Under the pieces are notes generated by a model. That model worked only from the letters and a program-made list of their open reading frames with translations, searched no databases and had not been told where the DNA came from. Made by a program: the position numbers and the translations under genes. From Bradyrhizobium cosmicum (GTDB taxonomy: Bacteria > Pseudomonadota > Alphaproteobacteria > Rhizobiales > Xanthobacteraceae), in contig NZ_CP041656.2 in the NCBI RefSeq assembly GCF_007290395.2, positions 7,207,216-7,271,215 of the forward strand: a DNA stretch of 64,000 nucleotides. Direction: 5' to 3'. Shown piece by piece: positions 9,335 to 18,500 of this stretch (position 1 is its first letter; each line of letters opens with the position of its first letter).

Positions 9335-9468
9335 GCGACGGCTTCGCGCGTGATGCTGGGTGAGGTGTGCGAACGCTTTGATGCGGCGGAGTAAATTGCG
9401 CGACACGCAATGATCGAGAGATGTGGCGAGAATTGAGCGGGAGGCTCCAACGTCGTCCCACTCTCGGT

Positions 9469-9595
9469 GTCGTCCCGGCGAACGCCGGGACCCATACCGC
9501 GCGATCTATCGATAGCGAAGGGTGGGAGTACCGAATGACTGGTCTTCGCCAAACTTCTCTCTGTGGTTATGGGTCCCTGCTTTCGCAGGGACGAC
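9469..9595. repeat. GTCGT...ACGAC palindromic repeat
   Basis: The element starts GTCGTCCCGGCGAACGCCGGGA and ends GTCCCTGCTTTCGCAGGGACGAC, so each end is a small hairpin and the outer ends are inverted copies. A solo end-like hairpin of the same type occurs at 16555-16580. Confidence 0.7.
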
Positions 9596-9624
9596 AGGGA
9601 GTGTTGTTGGGCTAGCCGCGCGCC

Positions 9625-10380
9625 CTAATCCTCGACCCCGTACCGGTGCAGGTCGTTGCCGTAGGTGTCGAGCCACTTCTTGGCGCGCTCCATTGACGGG
9701 CAGACCTTGCCGCAAACGCGCCAGAACTTCGCCGAATGGTTCATCTCGACGAGATGAGCGACCTCGTGGGCGGCGAGATAGTCGAGCACGAAGGGCGGCG
9801 CGAGGATCAGGCGCCAGGAGAACGACAGCGAGCCCGCCGAGGTGCATGAGCCCCAGCGGCTGGACTGGTCGCGGATCGAGAGCCGCTTGACCTTGACGCC
9901 GAGCTCGGCGGCATAGGCGTCAGCCGAGCGCTGAAGATCGTGGCGCGCCTCGCGCTTGAGGAAGTCATGGACGCGACGGTCGGCATGTTCGACACCGCCG
10001 GCGACGCAGAGAATGCGTTCACCGCTGTCGCGCACCTCGGTCCACACCGTGCCGCGGGTGCCAGCGCGATGAACGATGCGATGAGGAACGCCGCGAAGCG
10101 GTATCACTGTGCCAGGTTGGAACGGCGCGGCCTTCGGCAAGCGGCCGAGGCGTGCCGCAATCCATGCGCCGTGACGCTGCGCGAAGTCCTTGGCTTCAGC
10201 CAAAGTGCCGCGCGGCGGGATAGTCAGGATCGCCTCGCGGTCGCTCGGATGAATTCGAAGGGTGTAACGGCGCGCGCGGCGATGCCGGCGCAGCCGAATC
10301 GCAAACATTTGCGACCCGTGGGTGATCACGAGGGCCTTCGGTTCGTGGGGCCGCCGATAAAGGAGTGCGCGTGTGGCCAT
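9625..10380 (-). CDS. YgjP-type zinc metallopeptidase-like protein (DUF45/SprT-like)
   Basis: The protein has the gluzincin motif HEVAHLVEMNHSAKFW, that is HExxH followed by a third histidine, and the upstream SSRWGSCTSAGSLSFSWRL segment typical of the YgjP/DUF45 family. The family is widespread and cytoplasmic; its substrate is not established. I start it at the ATG at 10380, giving 251 residues beginning MATRALLYRRP, because a further in-frame 28 residues look non-conserved. No strong ribosome-binding site distinguishes the starts. The gene is downstream of phaZ on the same strand, 301 bases apart. Confidence 0.88.
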   Translation of the reverse strand: MATRALLYRRPHEPKALVITHGSQMFAIRLRRHRRARRYTLRIHPSDREAILTIPPRGTLAEAKDFAQRHGAWIAARLGRLPKAAPFQPGTVIPLRGVPHRIVHRAGTRGTVWTEVRDSGERILCVAGGVEHADRRVHDFLKREARHDLQRSADAYAAELGVKVKRLSIRDQSSRWGSCTSAGSLSFSWRLILAPPFVLDYLAAHEVAHLVEMNHSAKFWRVCGKVCPSMERAKKWLDTYGNDLHRYGVED

Positions 10381-10681
10381 GTCTGTCAGTCCGGGGAGCA
10401 GGAGTTCGCCCGGATTCTGCCATAACCGCCGCCAGGGAAAGCGCTCGGCGCAAAAACAAATCATTTGCCCAATATACAGGGGTTCTGGCGTCCGGAGACC
10501 CTACAGACTGGGGTTGGAACCCCGATTTTTCGCCCCCGCTGGACGCATGCGGCACCCCCAAGGGGTGAGGCCTGACTCACTCCTATAAAGCTACCTAAAT
10601 ACCTCGAATCTGGTGGGCCCCGCCCCCTGCCGGAGGCTCCGGCAGACCCCGAATTTTCGACGGGAAAGCCGAAAAGCGGAG
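10381..10681. other. Spacer between phaZ and the metalloprotease gene with weak hairpins
   Basis: No coding frame is credible here. A hairpin with 8-base arms CTGCCGGA/TCCGGCAG lies at 10627-10645, just past the phaZ stop, but no T-run follows on the minus strand. A GGGGTT/AACCCC hairpin at 10510-10523 is followed by a T-run only on the plus strand, where no gene ends. Confidence 0.4.
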
Positions 10682-12010
10682 TTATTCGGCCGCGAGCGCC
10701 TGCAACGAGCTCGGATTCGCTGCGGAGACCATGAAGTCGTGAATCCTCGGCACGATTTCCGACTTGAAACGCGATCCGTTGAACACACCGTAATGGCCGA
10801 CGCCCTTCTGGACGTAATGAACGCGGCGATGATCGGGAATCGAGCTGCACAATGTGTGCGTTGCTTCGGTCTGACCGAGACCTGAGATGTCGTCGTTCTC
10901 GCCTTCGACCGTCATCAACGCCACGCGCGTGACCTTGGAGGGATCGACGCGAGTTCCACGATGGGTCATCTCGCCCTTCGGCAGCGAGTGCTTCACGAAT
11001 ACCGTGTCGACCGTCTGCAGGTAATATTCGGCGGAGAGATCCATCACCGCGAGATATTCATCGTAGAATTCACGATGCTTGTCGACGAGATCACCGTCGC
11101 CCTTCACCAGATTGGCGAAGAGCTGCTTGTGGGCATCCATGTGCCGGTCGAGATTCATGCTGATGAAGCCGTTCAGCTGCAGGAATCCCGGATAGACGTC
11201 GCGCATCATGCCCGGATGCGGGAACGGCACCTTGGTGATGACGTGGTTGCGGAACCAGTCGATGCCGCGCTCCTGGGCGAGGTTGTTCACCGCGGTCGGA
11301 TTGCGGCGGGTGTCGATCGGGCCGCCCATCAGCGTCATCGAGGTCGGCACGAAGGGATCGCGCCGCGCTTCCATGATCGAGACGGCAGCGACGACCGGCA
11401 CGGAGGGCTGGCACACCGCCAGCACATGCGTGTTGCCGCCGAGAACGTGCAGCATCTCGATGACATAGTCGATGTAGTCGTCGAGATCGAAGCGGCCTTC
11501 GCTGAGCGGCACCATGCGGGCATCGGCCCAATCGGTGATGTAGACCTCATGCGCCGGCAGGAGGGCTTCGACCGTGCCCCGCAGCAGCGTCGCATAATGG
11601 CCGGACATCGGTGCCACGATCAGCACGCGCGGCTGCGGGCTGCGCAGCGGACGGGTGAACTTGCGATCGAAGTAGAGCAAGCGGCAGAACGGCTTTTCCC
11701 AGACGGAGCGAACCTCGACGGGGACGCGGATGCCATTGACCTCGGTGTCGTCGAGACCCCATTCCGGCTTGCCGTAGCGGCGCGTGGTGCGCTCGAACAA
11801 CTCGCAGGCTGCGGCGACCGACTTGCCGACCTCGGTGCGCGTCCAGGGGTTCAACGGATTCTGAAACAGGAATTTGGTCGCGTCGGTAACTGCACGCGCC
11901 GGATTGAGAGAGGCGTGCGCCATCTCGTACATCCAGTACATCGGCGTCGTCAGGACCGGGCTGCCTTCAGCTGCCAGGGGCGGCGCGCCGCCGAACTCAC
12001 CAATAGGCAT
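10682..12010 (-). CDS. phaZ: Intracellular polyhydroxyalkanoate depolymerase
   Basis: This enzyme degrades intracellular PHB granules to hydroxybutyrate units for carbon and reductant mobilisation. The 442-residue protein shows the family N-terminus (YWMYEMAHASLNPARAVTD), the segment EVYITDWADARMVPLSEGRF and a nucleophile-elbow-like VLAVCQPSVP, consistent with the cysteine lipase box of intracellular depolymerases. Its C-terminus shows GVGHYGVFNGSRF around the probable catalytic histidine. The ATG at 12010 follows AGAGGGATTTGATC; a TTG six bases earlier is less likely. A degenerate CtrA-like TTAA-N7-TGAA at 12100-12114 lies upstream. Confidence 0.93.
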   Translation of the reverse strand: MPIGEFGGAPPLAAEGSPVLTTPMYWMYEMAHASLNPARAVTDATKFLFQNPLNPWTRTEVGKSVAAACELFERTTRRYGKPEWGLDDTEVNGIRVPVEVRSVWEKPFCRLLYFDRKFTRPLRSPQPRVLIVAPMSGHYATLLRGTVEALLPAHEVYITDWADARMVPLSEGRFDLDDYIDYVIEMLHVLGGNTHVLAVCQPSVPVVAAVSIMEARRDPFVPTSMTLMGGPIDTRRNPTAVNNLAQERGIDWFRNHVITKVPFPHPGMMRDVYPGFLQLNGFISMNLDRHMDAHKQLFANLVKGDGDLVDKHREFYDEYLAVMDLSAEYYLQTVDTVFVKHSLPKGEMTHRGTRVDPSKVTRVALMTVEGENDDISGLGQTEATHTLCSSIPDHRRVHYVQKGVGHYGVFNGSRFKSEIVPRIHDFMVSAANPSSLQALAAE

Positions 12011-12131
12011 GATCAAATCCCTCTTCGCATCGCAGCATACTGCCGAATGCGTAATATTGCGTCAATGCTTGGTTCCGTACATCTACGTAGCGAAGGCGGT
12101 TAAATCAGCCTGAATCCACGATAAAGTGACG

Positions 12132-12950
12132 TTATTCGCCGCCCGACAGCAGCGAGCCATTCTTCCTGGCGCTGCGCAAAAGGGCAAGGAATGCCCAAAA
12201 AGAAGCAACCAGCAGCACTGCATTGATGGCTAACGCCTCCAGCATCAGATCGATCCGGAAGGTCTGCTCGATCAGCAACGCGCGCATTCCCTCGAACACG
12301 TAAGTCGGCGGCAGCGCCCAGGCGACATATTGCAGCCAGACCGGCAGCACGCTGACGGGATAGTAGATGCAGGCGAGCGGCATGATCGCGAACATCAAGG
12401 TCCAGACGATGCTCTCGGCGCCAAGACCGTTACGGAGCACCAGCCCCGAGACGAAGATGCCGACCGACCAGCTCGTGAAGATCAGATTGCAGAAGAACGC
12501 GATCAGCGGCAGGCCGAGGCCGTAGACGTTGAAGTGAAATAGGACCAGTGCCAGCAGCGTCATCGGGATGACGCCGATCGCGAGCCGGATCAGGCTCATC
12601 ACCATGAGCGACAGCAGAAACTCGATCGGCTTGAGCGGGCTCATCATGAGGTTGCCGAGATTGCGCGCCCACATCTCTTCCAGAAACGAGATCGAGAAGC
12701 CGAGCTGCCCGCGGAACAGGATGTCCCAGAGGATGACGGCGCCGATCAGCGTGCCGCCGGCACGCGCGAAGAAATTGGAATTCTCGGCGATGTAGTACTG
12801 GATGAAGCCCCATGTGATGACCTGCAGCGCCGGCCAGTACAGCAGCTCGAGCAGCCGCGGCCAGGACGACATCAGCAGATACCAGTAGCGCAGGATCATC
12901 GCGCCGATGCGCTGCAGGGAGATGCCGCGGTGGAGGGAGAGCTCACTCAT
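12132..12950 (-). CDS. ABC-2 type transporter permease
   Basis: This is the integral membrane subunit of an ABC exporter, 272 residues with about six membrane spans, ABC-2 family. Conserved features include an amphipathic N-terminus (LSLHRGISLQRIGAMILRYWYLLMSSWPRLLELLYWPALQ) and EEMWARNLGNLMMSPLKPIEF after the second span. Its ATG overlaps the stop of the ATPase gene by four bases (ATGA), showing translational coupling. The exported substrate cannot be inferred. Confidence 0.92.
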   Translation of the reverse strand: MSELSLHRGISLQRIGAMILRYWYLLMSSWPRLLELLYWPALQVITWGFIQYYIAENSNFFARAGGTLIGAVILWDILFRGQLGFSISFLEEMWARNLGNLMMSPLKPIEFLLSLMVMSLIRLAIGVIPMTLLALVLFHFNVYGLGLPLIAFFCNLIFTSWSVGIFVSGLVLRNGLGAESIVWTLMFAIMPLACIYYPVSVLPVWLQYVAWALPPTYVFEGMRALLIEQTFRIDLMLEALAINAVLLVASFWAFLALLRSARKNGSLLSGGE

Positions 12951-13750
12951 CTCGCCGCCTCCTTCGCGCCGTTGCCCCGGCCACGCGCGACGTCCAGGAA
13001 CACCTCTTCCAGGGTGGTGCGGTTGTAGCGGGCCATGATGGCTTCCGGCGTGTCGTCGTCCTCGATGCGGCCGCGCTTCATGATGATGACGCGGTCGCAG
13101 AGCCGCTCGACCTCGAGCATGTTGTGCGAGGCCAGGAGGATGGTGGCGTTGTTCTCCTTGCGATAGCGCTCCATATGCGCCCGCACCCAATCGGCAGTGT
13201 CAGGGTCGAGCGAGGCGGTCGGCTCGTCCAGCAGCAACAGCTCCGGGTGGTTGATCAGCGCCTTGGCCAGCGCGACACGGGTCTTCTGGCCGGCGGAGAG
13301 CTTGCCGTTGGCGCGGTCGATGAAATCGGTGAGGTCGAGCTCGTCGGCGAGCTCCGCGATGCGGTCGGAAAGATTGTTCACCGCATAGAGCTTGCCGAAC
13401 ACGGTGAGATTCTGGCGTACCGTGAGCCGCATCGGCATGTCGACATAGGGGCTCTCGAAATTCATCCGCCCCAGCACGGACGCGCTTTCCTCGGGCATCG
13501 CTCGCCCGAGCACCCTGACGCGGCCGGAGGTCGGCAGCACCAGGCCCATGATCATCGCAATGGTGGTGGTCTTGCCGGCGCCGTTGCCGCCCAGAAGTCC
13601 GGTGATGCTGCCGCGCGGGAGCGAAAAGGAGATATCGTCGACGGCGCGGGTCTGCTTGTAGACCTTGACGAGGTGATCGACCTCAATTGCCGCAGAGGAG
13701 CTGCGCTCCGCGACAGTCGGCGGACTTGAAGCTTTGTCGTTCCCGGTCAT
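12947..13750 (-). CDS. ABC transporter ATP-binding protein, ABC-2 exporter
   Basis: This cytoplasmic ATPase powers the permease encoded immediately downstream. The 267-residue protein has Walker A GGNGAGKTT, the signature LSAGQKTRVALAKAL, Walker B LLLLDEPTASLDPDTAD and the switch histidine in LLASHNMLE. The start is the ATG at 13750 (MTGNDKASS); the open frame upstream runs antisense through regS and is not coding. The gene is divergent from regS, with about 97 bases between the two starts that must contain both promoters. Confidence 0.94.
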   Translation of the reverse strand: MTGNDKASSPPTVAERSSSAAIEVDHLVKVYKQTRAVDDISFSLPRGSITGLLGGNGAGKTTTIAMIMGLVLPTSGRVRVLGRAMPEESASVLGRMNFESPYVDMPMRLTVRQNLTVFGKLYAVNNLSDRIAELADELDLTDFIDRANGKLSAGQKTRVALAKALINHPELLLLDEPTASLDPDTADWVRAHMERYRKENNATILLASHNMLEVERLCDRVIIMKRGRIEDDDTPEAIMARYNRTTLEEVFLDVARGRGNGAKEAAR

Positions 13751-13847
13751 GCTGGGCGTTCTTCTGCTATTGCAGCGGAGAGCGCAAGGCTTGTAATCCG
13801 GGTGGTTCCGCGAGCCCCGCGTTTGTGACCGAGAAGGCACCGCCACA

Positions 13848-15179
13848 TTGGCCGACATGACCGAAATTGCCGCCTCCGACTTTCGCCCTGCGCAGCGGCA
13901 TATCCGCCTGGACACGATCCTGCGGCTGCGCTGGCTCGCGGTGCTCGGCCAGCTCGCCGCGATCTTCATCGTGGCGCAGGGACTGGAGTTCAACGTCGAG
14001 ATCGTCCCCTGCGTCAGCATCATCGCCCTGTCGGCGGCGATCAACCTGGCACTCCAGACCGTATCGAATCCGCTGCAGCGGCTGGAGCCGATGCAGGCGG
14101 CCGGACTGCTGGCGCTGAACATCATCGAGCTGGCCGCGCTGTTGTTCTTCACCGGCGGTCTGCAGAACCCGTTCTCGTTCCTGTTCCTCGCGCCCGTGCT
14201 GATCTCGGCCACCGCGCTGCCGGCCCGCTTCACCTTCGGGCTTGGCGTGCTCGCCGTTGCCTGCGCTTCGGTGCTGTTCTTCTACCATTTCCCCCTGCCC
14301 TGGGATTCCGACGATCCGCTGGTACTGCCGCCGATCTATCTCGTCGGCGTCTGGCTCTCGATCGTGCTCGCGATCGGCGTCACCAGTCTCTACTCGTTCC
14401 AGGTCACCGAGGAGGCGCGCAAGCTCGCCGACGCGCTGGCCGCGACCGAATTGGTGCTGACGCGCGAGCAGCATCTGACCCAGCTCGACGGCCTCGCCGC
14501 CGCCGCCGCGCACGAGCTCGGCACGCCGCTTGCGACCATCTTCCTGATCTCGCGCGAGCTCGAAAAGACCGTAAAGGATCCGAGCTTCGCCGCCGACCTG
14601 AAGACCCTGCGCGAACAGACCCAGCGCTGCCGCGAGATCCTCAGCAAGATCACCCAGCTCTCCTCCACCGGCGCGCCGTTCGACCGCATGAAGCTGTCGG
14701 AGTTGATCGAGGAGGTGGTGGCGCCGCACCGCGATTTCGGCGTCGACATCAAGGTGCGGATCGCGGTCGCCGTGGCCGCCGAGCCGGTCGGCTCGCGCAA
14801 CCCGGCGATCCTGTACGGCGTCGGCAACATCGTTGAGAACGCGGTGGATTTCGCCCGCACCACGGTCGAGGTGAATGCATGGTGGAACAAGGACAATATC
14901 GAACTCGTGATTTCCGACGATGGTCCCGGCATTCCGCCCGACATCTTGAACCGGATCGGCGAACCCTATCTGTCGCGGCGGCGCACCCTGGATGACGGCG
15001 GCGGCCAGCAGCGCGGCCTCGGCCTCGGCGTGTTCATCGCGCGGACCTTGCTGGAACGCACCGGCGCCAAGGTGTCGTTTACCAACCGGACCTTTCCGGA
15101 ACACGGCGCCGTGGTCCAGATCACGTGGCCGCGAGAGCGTTTTGAGGCTATCGAGACGCTCGAAGAAACAATAGGATAG
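13848..15179 (+). CDS. regS: RegB/PrrB-family redox-sensing histidine kinase RegS
   Basis: This inner-membrane kinase phosphorylates RegR in response to redox state and in Bradyrhizobium feeds nitrogen-fixation control. About six hydrophobic spans include the RegB-type ubiquinone motif GGLQNPFSF. The H-box is HELGTPLATIF, and the redox-active cysteine position is kept in TQRCREI, 39 residues after the H-box histidine. ATPase boxes GVGNIVENAVDFA, DDGPGIP and RGLGLGVFIA follow. The TTG at 13848 has GAGAAGG ten bases upstream; an ATG at 13857 is the alternative. regR follows 103 bases downstream. Confidence 0.94.
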   Translation: MADMTEIAASDFRPAQRHIRLDTILRLRWLAVLGQLAAIFIVAQGLEFNVEIVPCVSIIALSAAINLALQTVSNPLQRLEPMQAAGLLALNIIELAALLFFTGGLQNPFSFLFLAPVLISATALPARFTFGLGVLAVACASVLFFYHFPLPWDSDDPLVLPPIYLVGVWLSIVLAIGVTSLYSFQVTEEARKLADALAATELVLTREQHLTQLDGLAAAAAHELGTPLATIFLISRELEKTVKDPSFAADLKTLREQTQRCREILSKITQLSSTGAPFDRMKLSELIEEVVAPHRDFGVDIKVRIAVAVAAEPVGSRNPAILYGVGNIVENAVDFARTTVEVNAWWNKDNIELVISDDGPGIPPDILNRIGEPYLSRRRTLDDGGGQQRGLGLGVFIARTLLERTGAKVSFTNRTFPEHGAVVQITWPRERFEAIETLEETIG

Positions 15180-15282
15180 ACCGCGACCTTGCGTCGCACG
15201 GCAGGGCCGATCGACTATTGGCGGCCTTGGCACCGCTTGCTTGCGACGCCATATGTAGATGTGCAGGACAGAGGACAACACC

Positions 15283-15837
15283 TTGAACGCCATCGCCGAA
15301 CTGAACGAACAGACCGACCGCTCGCTTCTCATCGTGGAGGACGACAAGCCGTTTCTGGAGCGGCTGTCGCGCGCCATGGAAACCCGCGGTTTTGCGGTGA
15401 CGTCGTGTGACACGGTTTCGGATGGTCTTGCACAGATCGGCAAGGCCGCGCCGGCATACGCCGTGGTCGATCTTCGCCTCGGCGACGGTAACGGCCTCGA
15501 CGTCGTCTCCGCGCTGAAGAAGAAGCGCCCCGAAGCCCGCGCCATCGTGCTGACCGGCTACGGCAACATCGCCACCGCCGTTACCGCGGTGAAGATGGGT
15601 GCGATCGACTATCTTTCGAAGCCCGCGGATGCCGACGACGTGGTCGCAGCGTTGCTCTCGACCAACACCGACAAGTCCGAGCTGCCGGCAAACCCGATGT
15701 CGGCCGACCGTGTCCGCTGGGAACACATCCAGCGCATCTACGAAATGTGCAATCGCAACGTCTCGGAGACGGCGCGCCGGCTCAACATGCACCGCCGTAC
15801 GCTGCAGCGGATCCTGGCGAAGCGCGCGCCGAGGTAA
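15283..15837 (+). CDS. regR: Response regulator RegR (ActR/PrrA family)
   Basis: This is the DNA-binding partner of RegS; in B. japonicum RegR activates fixR-nifA and many other genes. The receiver domain has the acidic pair in VEDDKPF, the phospho-acceptor Asp63 in VVDLRLG and the lysine in SKPADADD. A Fis-type helix-turn-helix (SETARRLNMHRRTLQRIL) ends the protein. I choose the TTG at 15283 because GAGG sits eight bases upstream and it gives the 184-residue form known for the family. An ATG at 15259 would add eight unrelated residues. Confidence 0.94.
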   Translation: MNAIAELNEQTDRSLLIVEDDKPFLERLSRAMETRGFAVTSCDTVSDGLAQIGKAAPAYAVVDLRLGDGNGLDVVSALKKKRPEARAIVLTGYGNIATAVTAVKMGAIDYLSKPADADDVVAALLSTNTDKSELPANPMSADRVRWEHIQRIYEMCNRNVSETARRLNMHRRTLQRILAKRAPR

Positions 15838-15850
15838 TCATCACCGCAAT

Positions 15851-15984
15851 CGTGCCCCGGACGCAGCGCAGCACGAAGTGATGCGCTGCTGAGCCGGGGC
15901 CCATGCCTCAGCTTAATACGTCGCCTTCTGGGTCCCGGCTCTGCGCAGCAACGCCAATGCGTTGCAGCGCGTCCGGGACACGAG
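15851..15984. repeat. Palindromic repeat, CCCCGGACGC type, copy 1
   Basis: The ends read CGTGCCCCGGACGCAGCGC and GCGCGTCCGGGACACGAG, with an inner pair GAGCCGGGGCCC and GGGTCCCGGCTC. A second copy with the same outer and inner arms lies at 25321-25462. It sits between convergent regR and mmcB. Confidence 0.8.
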
Positions 15985-15990
15985 ACCGCC

Positions 15991-16482
15991 CTACTCCCAA
16001 AATTCCGCATGCCCCTGCGGATCGACCAGCCGGTTGATCCGCAGCGCCGCAGCCATTCCAAACCGCACCGTCATCTGCTTGCGCGTGGCGGCTGCGATCT
16101 TGTGCTCGGGTGCCTCGCACTGCAGATGCGCGCCATAGGCGTCGGCGATGATCAGGCCGGTATCTCGCGGAAAGATCTCGCACGGCAGGTCCTGCGTAAA
16201 GGCGAAGAACAGCCGGTCGCAATGGGCGCGGTATTCGTGCCATTTCTGGTCGGCGCGCAGATCCTCGACCGACGACTTGATCTCGACGATCCAGATCTCG
16301 CCGCGCTCGTTCAGCGCCACGAGGTCGGCGCGCCGCCCCGACGGCAGCGGCAATTCGCTGATGCAGGTGAAGCCCAGCGAGCGCAACAGCCGCGCGGTGC
16401 CGCGCGCGATCGCCAGCGCCGTCTCCGATTGGCGACGGTCCGGCGGCGGCACGAGGGCGATGTTTCGGGCGGGGCTGTCCAT
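15991..16482 (-). CDS. mmcB: MmcB family DNA repair protein (DUF1052)
   Basis: This is a 163-residue cytoplasmic protein of the PD-(D/E)XK-like MmcB family, which in alphaproteobacteria contributes to mitomycin C resistance. The nuclease-like core is visible as SGRRADLVALNERGEIWIVEIKSS, with the acidic, ExK arrangement expected, and AHCDRLFFAF with DTGLIIADAYG follows. The ATG at 16482 gives the usual length. I looked for a GTTC-N7-GTTC SOS box upstream and did not see one, although the Caulobacter gene is damage-inducible. Confidence 0.88.
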   Translation of the reverse strand: MDSPARNIALVPPPDRRQSETALAIARGTARLLRSLGFTCISELPLPSGRRADLVALNERGEIWIVEIKSSVEDLRADQKWHEYRAHCDRLFFAFTQDLPCEIFPRDTGLIIADAYGAHLQCEAPEHKIAAATRKQMTVRFGMAAALRINRLVDPQGHAEFWE

Positions 16483-16554
16483 GAGGGGAGTTTAGCCGAT
16501 TCCGTCGGGTGCGGACACCGTCCGATAGAGGCGAATCGCCACCACCTACTCTGT

Positions 16555-16580
16555 GTCGTCCCCGCGTTCGCGGGGGCGAC
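16555..16580. repeat. Short GTCGT hairpin repeat
   Basis: The sequence GTCGTCCCCGCGTTCGCGGG ends in GGCGAC, forming one compact hairpin. It matches the terminal hairpins of the 9469-9595 element in type and may be a solo end. Confidence 0.55.
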
Positions 16581-16667
16581 AACGAGCATGAAGTGGGAAC
16601 CACGCCTCCCTCTCGCACTTATCACGCAGCCGCCGCAGCTCGGCGGAACCATCGAGGCTGCCCCGGC

Positions 16668-18365
16668 ATGATCGACGACCTCTGGTACAAGAACGGCGTA
16701 ATCTATTGCCTGTCCGTCGGCACCTATATGGATGCCAACGGCGACGGCATCGGCGACTTCAAGGGCCTGTTGCGGCGGCTCGATTATCTGCACGGCCTCG
16801 GCATCACCACGATCTGGCTGATGCCGTTCCAGACCTCGCCGGGCCGCGACGACGGCTACGACATCGCCGACTATTACAGCGTCGATACCCGCTACGGCAC
16901 GCTCGGCGACTTCGTCGAATTCACCCATGGCTGCAAGCAGCGCGGCATTCGCGTCATCATCGATCTCGTCGTCAACCACACCTCGGACCAGCACCCCTGG
17001 TTCAAGGAGGCGCGGCGCGACAAGAACTCGCCCTACCGCGACTGGTATGTGTGGTCCGACAAGAAGCCGGCCGGCGCCAACCAGGGCATGGTGTTTCCCG
17101 GCGTGCAGAAATCGACCTGGACGCGCGACAAGGAAGCCGGCGCCTGGTTCTTCCATCGCTTCTATGATTTCCAGCCTGATCTCAACACCTCGAACCCGCA
17201 TGTGCAGGCCGAGATCCTCAAGATCATGGGCTTCTGGATTCAGCTCGGCGTCTCCGGCTTCCGCATGGACGCCGTACCCTTCGTGATCGCGACCAAGGGC
17301 GCCAAGGTGAAAAAGCCGGTCGAGCAATACGACATGCTGCGCGCGTTCCGCGAGTTCCTGCAATGGCGGAAAGGCGACGCCATCATCCTGGCCGAAGCCA
17401 ACGTGCTGCCCGAGACCGACATGGAATATTTCGGCCGCGATGGCGACCGCATGCACATGATGTTCAACTTCCACGTCAACCAGCACCTGTTCTACGCCCT
17501 GGCCTCCGGCGACACGCGGCCGCTGGCGAAGGCGTTGAAGGCGACCAAGCCAAGGCCGACCGCGGCGCAATGGGGGCTGTTCCTGCGCAATCACGACGAA
17601 CTGGATCTGGGACGGCTGACCAAGGCGCAACGCGACGTGGTCTTCAAGCGCTTCGGTCCCGACAAGGACATGCAGCTCTACGACCGCGGCATCCGCCGCC
17701 GCTTCGCGCCGATGGTCGGCGGCGACCGCAGGCGGCTCGAGCTCGCCTACAGCCTGATGTGCACGCTGCCGGGGACGCCGGTCATCCGCTACGGCGACGA
17801 GATCGCGATGGGCGATGATCTTTCACTGCCCGAACGCAATTGCGCGCGCACGCCGATGCAATGGTCTACCGAACCGCATGGCGGCTTCACCAAGAGCGAC
17901 AAGCCGGCATGTCCCGTGATCGACGAGGGTCCCTACGGCTACGAGCACGTCAACGTCGCAAAACAGCGGCGCGATTCCAATTCCATGCTGAACTGGACCG
18001 AGCGCATCGTCCGCATGCGCAAGGAGGTACCGGAGATCGGCTGGGGTGATTTCGCCATCATTGCGACGCGCGATCCCGCAATCCTCATCATGCGCTACGA
18101 CTGGCGCAACAACTCGGTACTGTTCGTGCACAATCTCGACGAACAGCCACGCGAGACCGCGTTCTCGGTGGGGCTGCCGGGCGGTGCCGGCGAACATCTC
18201 ATCAACCTGCTCGCGGAAGACCACAGCCACGCCGACAAGCGCGGCCAGCACCGGATCGTGCTGGAGCCCTACGGTTATCGCTGGTACCGGGTGGGCGGGC
18301 TGGACTACCTGCTGAAGCGGAGCGATATCGACGAGAGCACGGCCGGCAACAAGCATCCGGGGTGA
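16668..18365 (+). CDS. GH13 alpha-amylase family enzyme, trehalose-synthase-like
   Basis: This 565-residue cytoplasmic enzyme of glycoside hydrolase family 13 resembles trehalose synthases that interconvert maltose and trehalose. The four GH13 regions are seen: DLVVNHTS, GFRMDAVPF with the nucleophile near residue 200, ILAEANV with the acid/base near 243, and FLRNHDELDL near 310. The LRNHDEL form is typical of the TreS group, but no maltokinase domain is fused. The ATG at 16668 starts MIDDLWYKNGVIYCL; the upstream open frame is not conserved. A convergent alpha-glucosidase follows. Exact substrate specificity is uncertain. Confidence 0.85.
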   Translation: MIDDLWYKNGVIYCLSVGTYMDANGDGIGDFKGLLRRLDYLHGLGITTIWLMPFQTSPGRDDGYDIADYYSVDTRYGTLGDFVEFTHGCKQRGIRVIIDLVVNHTSDQHPWFKEARRDKNSPYRDWYVWSDKKPAGANQGMVFPGVQKSTWTRDKEAGAWFFHRFYDFQPDLNTSNPHVQAEILKIMGFWIQLGVSGFRMDAVPFVIATKGAKVKKPVEQYDMLRAFREFLQWRKGDAIILAEANVLPETDMEYFGRDGDRMHMMFNFHVNQHLFYALASGDTRPLAKALKATKPRPTAAQWGLFLRNHDELDLGRLTKAQRDVVFKRFGPDKDMQLYDRGIRRRFAPMVGGDRRRLELAYSLMCTLPGTPVIRYGDEIAMGDDLSLPERNCARTPMQWSTEPHGGFTKSDKPACPVIDEGPYGYEHVNVAKQRRDSNSMLNWTERIVRMRKEVPEIGWGDFAIIATRDPAILIMRYDWRNNSVLFVHNLDEQPRETAFSVGLPGGAGEHLINLLAEDHSHADKRGQHRIVLEPYGYRWYRVGGLDYLLKRSDIDESTAGNKHPG

Positions 18366-18400
18366 CGTCGCTGGGGTTTTACTCCACCGCTCCCAAGAGC

Positions 18401-18478
18401 GTCATTGCGAGCACAGCGAAGCAATCCAGAATCTTTCCGCGGAGGCAGTCTGGATTGCTTCGCTGCGCTCGCAATGAC
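18401..18478. repeat. GTCAT...ATGAC palindromic repeat, TGCGAGC type
   Basis: The outer ends GTCATTGCGAGC and GCTCGCAATGAC and inner arms GCGAAGCAATCCAGA and TCTGGATTGCTTCGC are near-perfect inverted copies. The element lies between the convergent GH13 genes, where its transcript would form a long hairpin on either strand. Confidence 0.85.
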
Positions 18479-18500
18479 GGGGAGGGAATGTCGACGACAG

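Larger units (their letters stand above)
9282..9624. other. Gene-free interval with two repeat elements
   Basis: No credible coding frame is present between the PBP gene and the convergent metalloprotease gene. The interval holds a conserved 22-base element at 9313-9334 and a GTCGT-bounded palindromic repeat at 9469-9595. No clear intrinsic terminator for either flanking gene was seen. Confidence 0.7.

Noticed and set aside
10510..10530. GGGGTT/AACCCC hairpin followed by a T-run
   Set aside because: It would terminate plus-strand transcription, but no plus-strand gene ends there; both neighbours are on the minus strand.
12100..12114. TTAA-N7-TGAA upstream of phaZ as a CtrA site
   Set aside because: It is a single degenerate site; matches of this quality are expected by chance in a window this size, so it was only mentioned with phaZ.
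13767..15545. 592-codon minus-strand frame across regS and regR
   Set aside because: It is a shadow of the regS/regR codon bias; the real genes on the plus strand have complete motifs.
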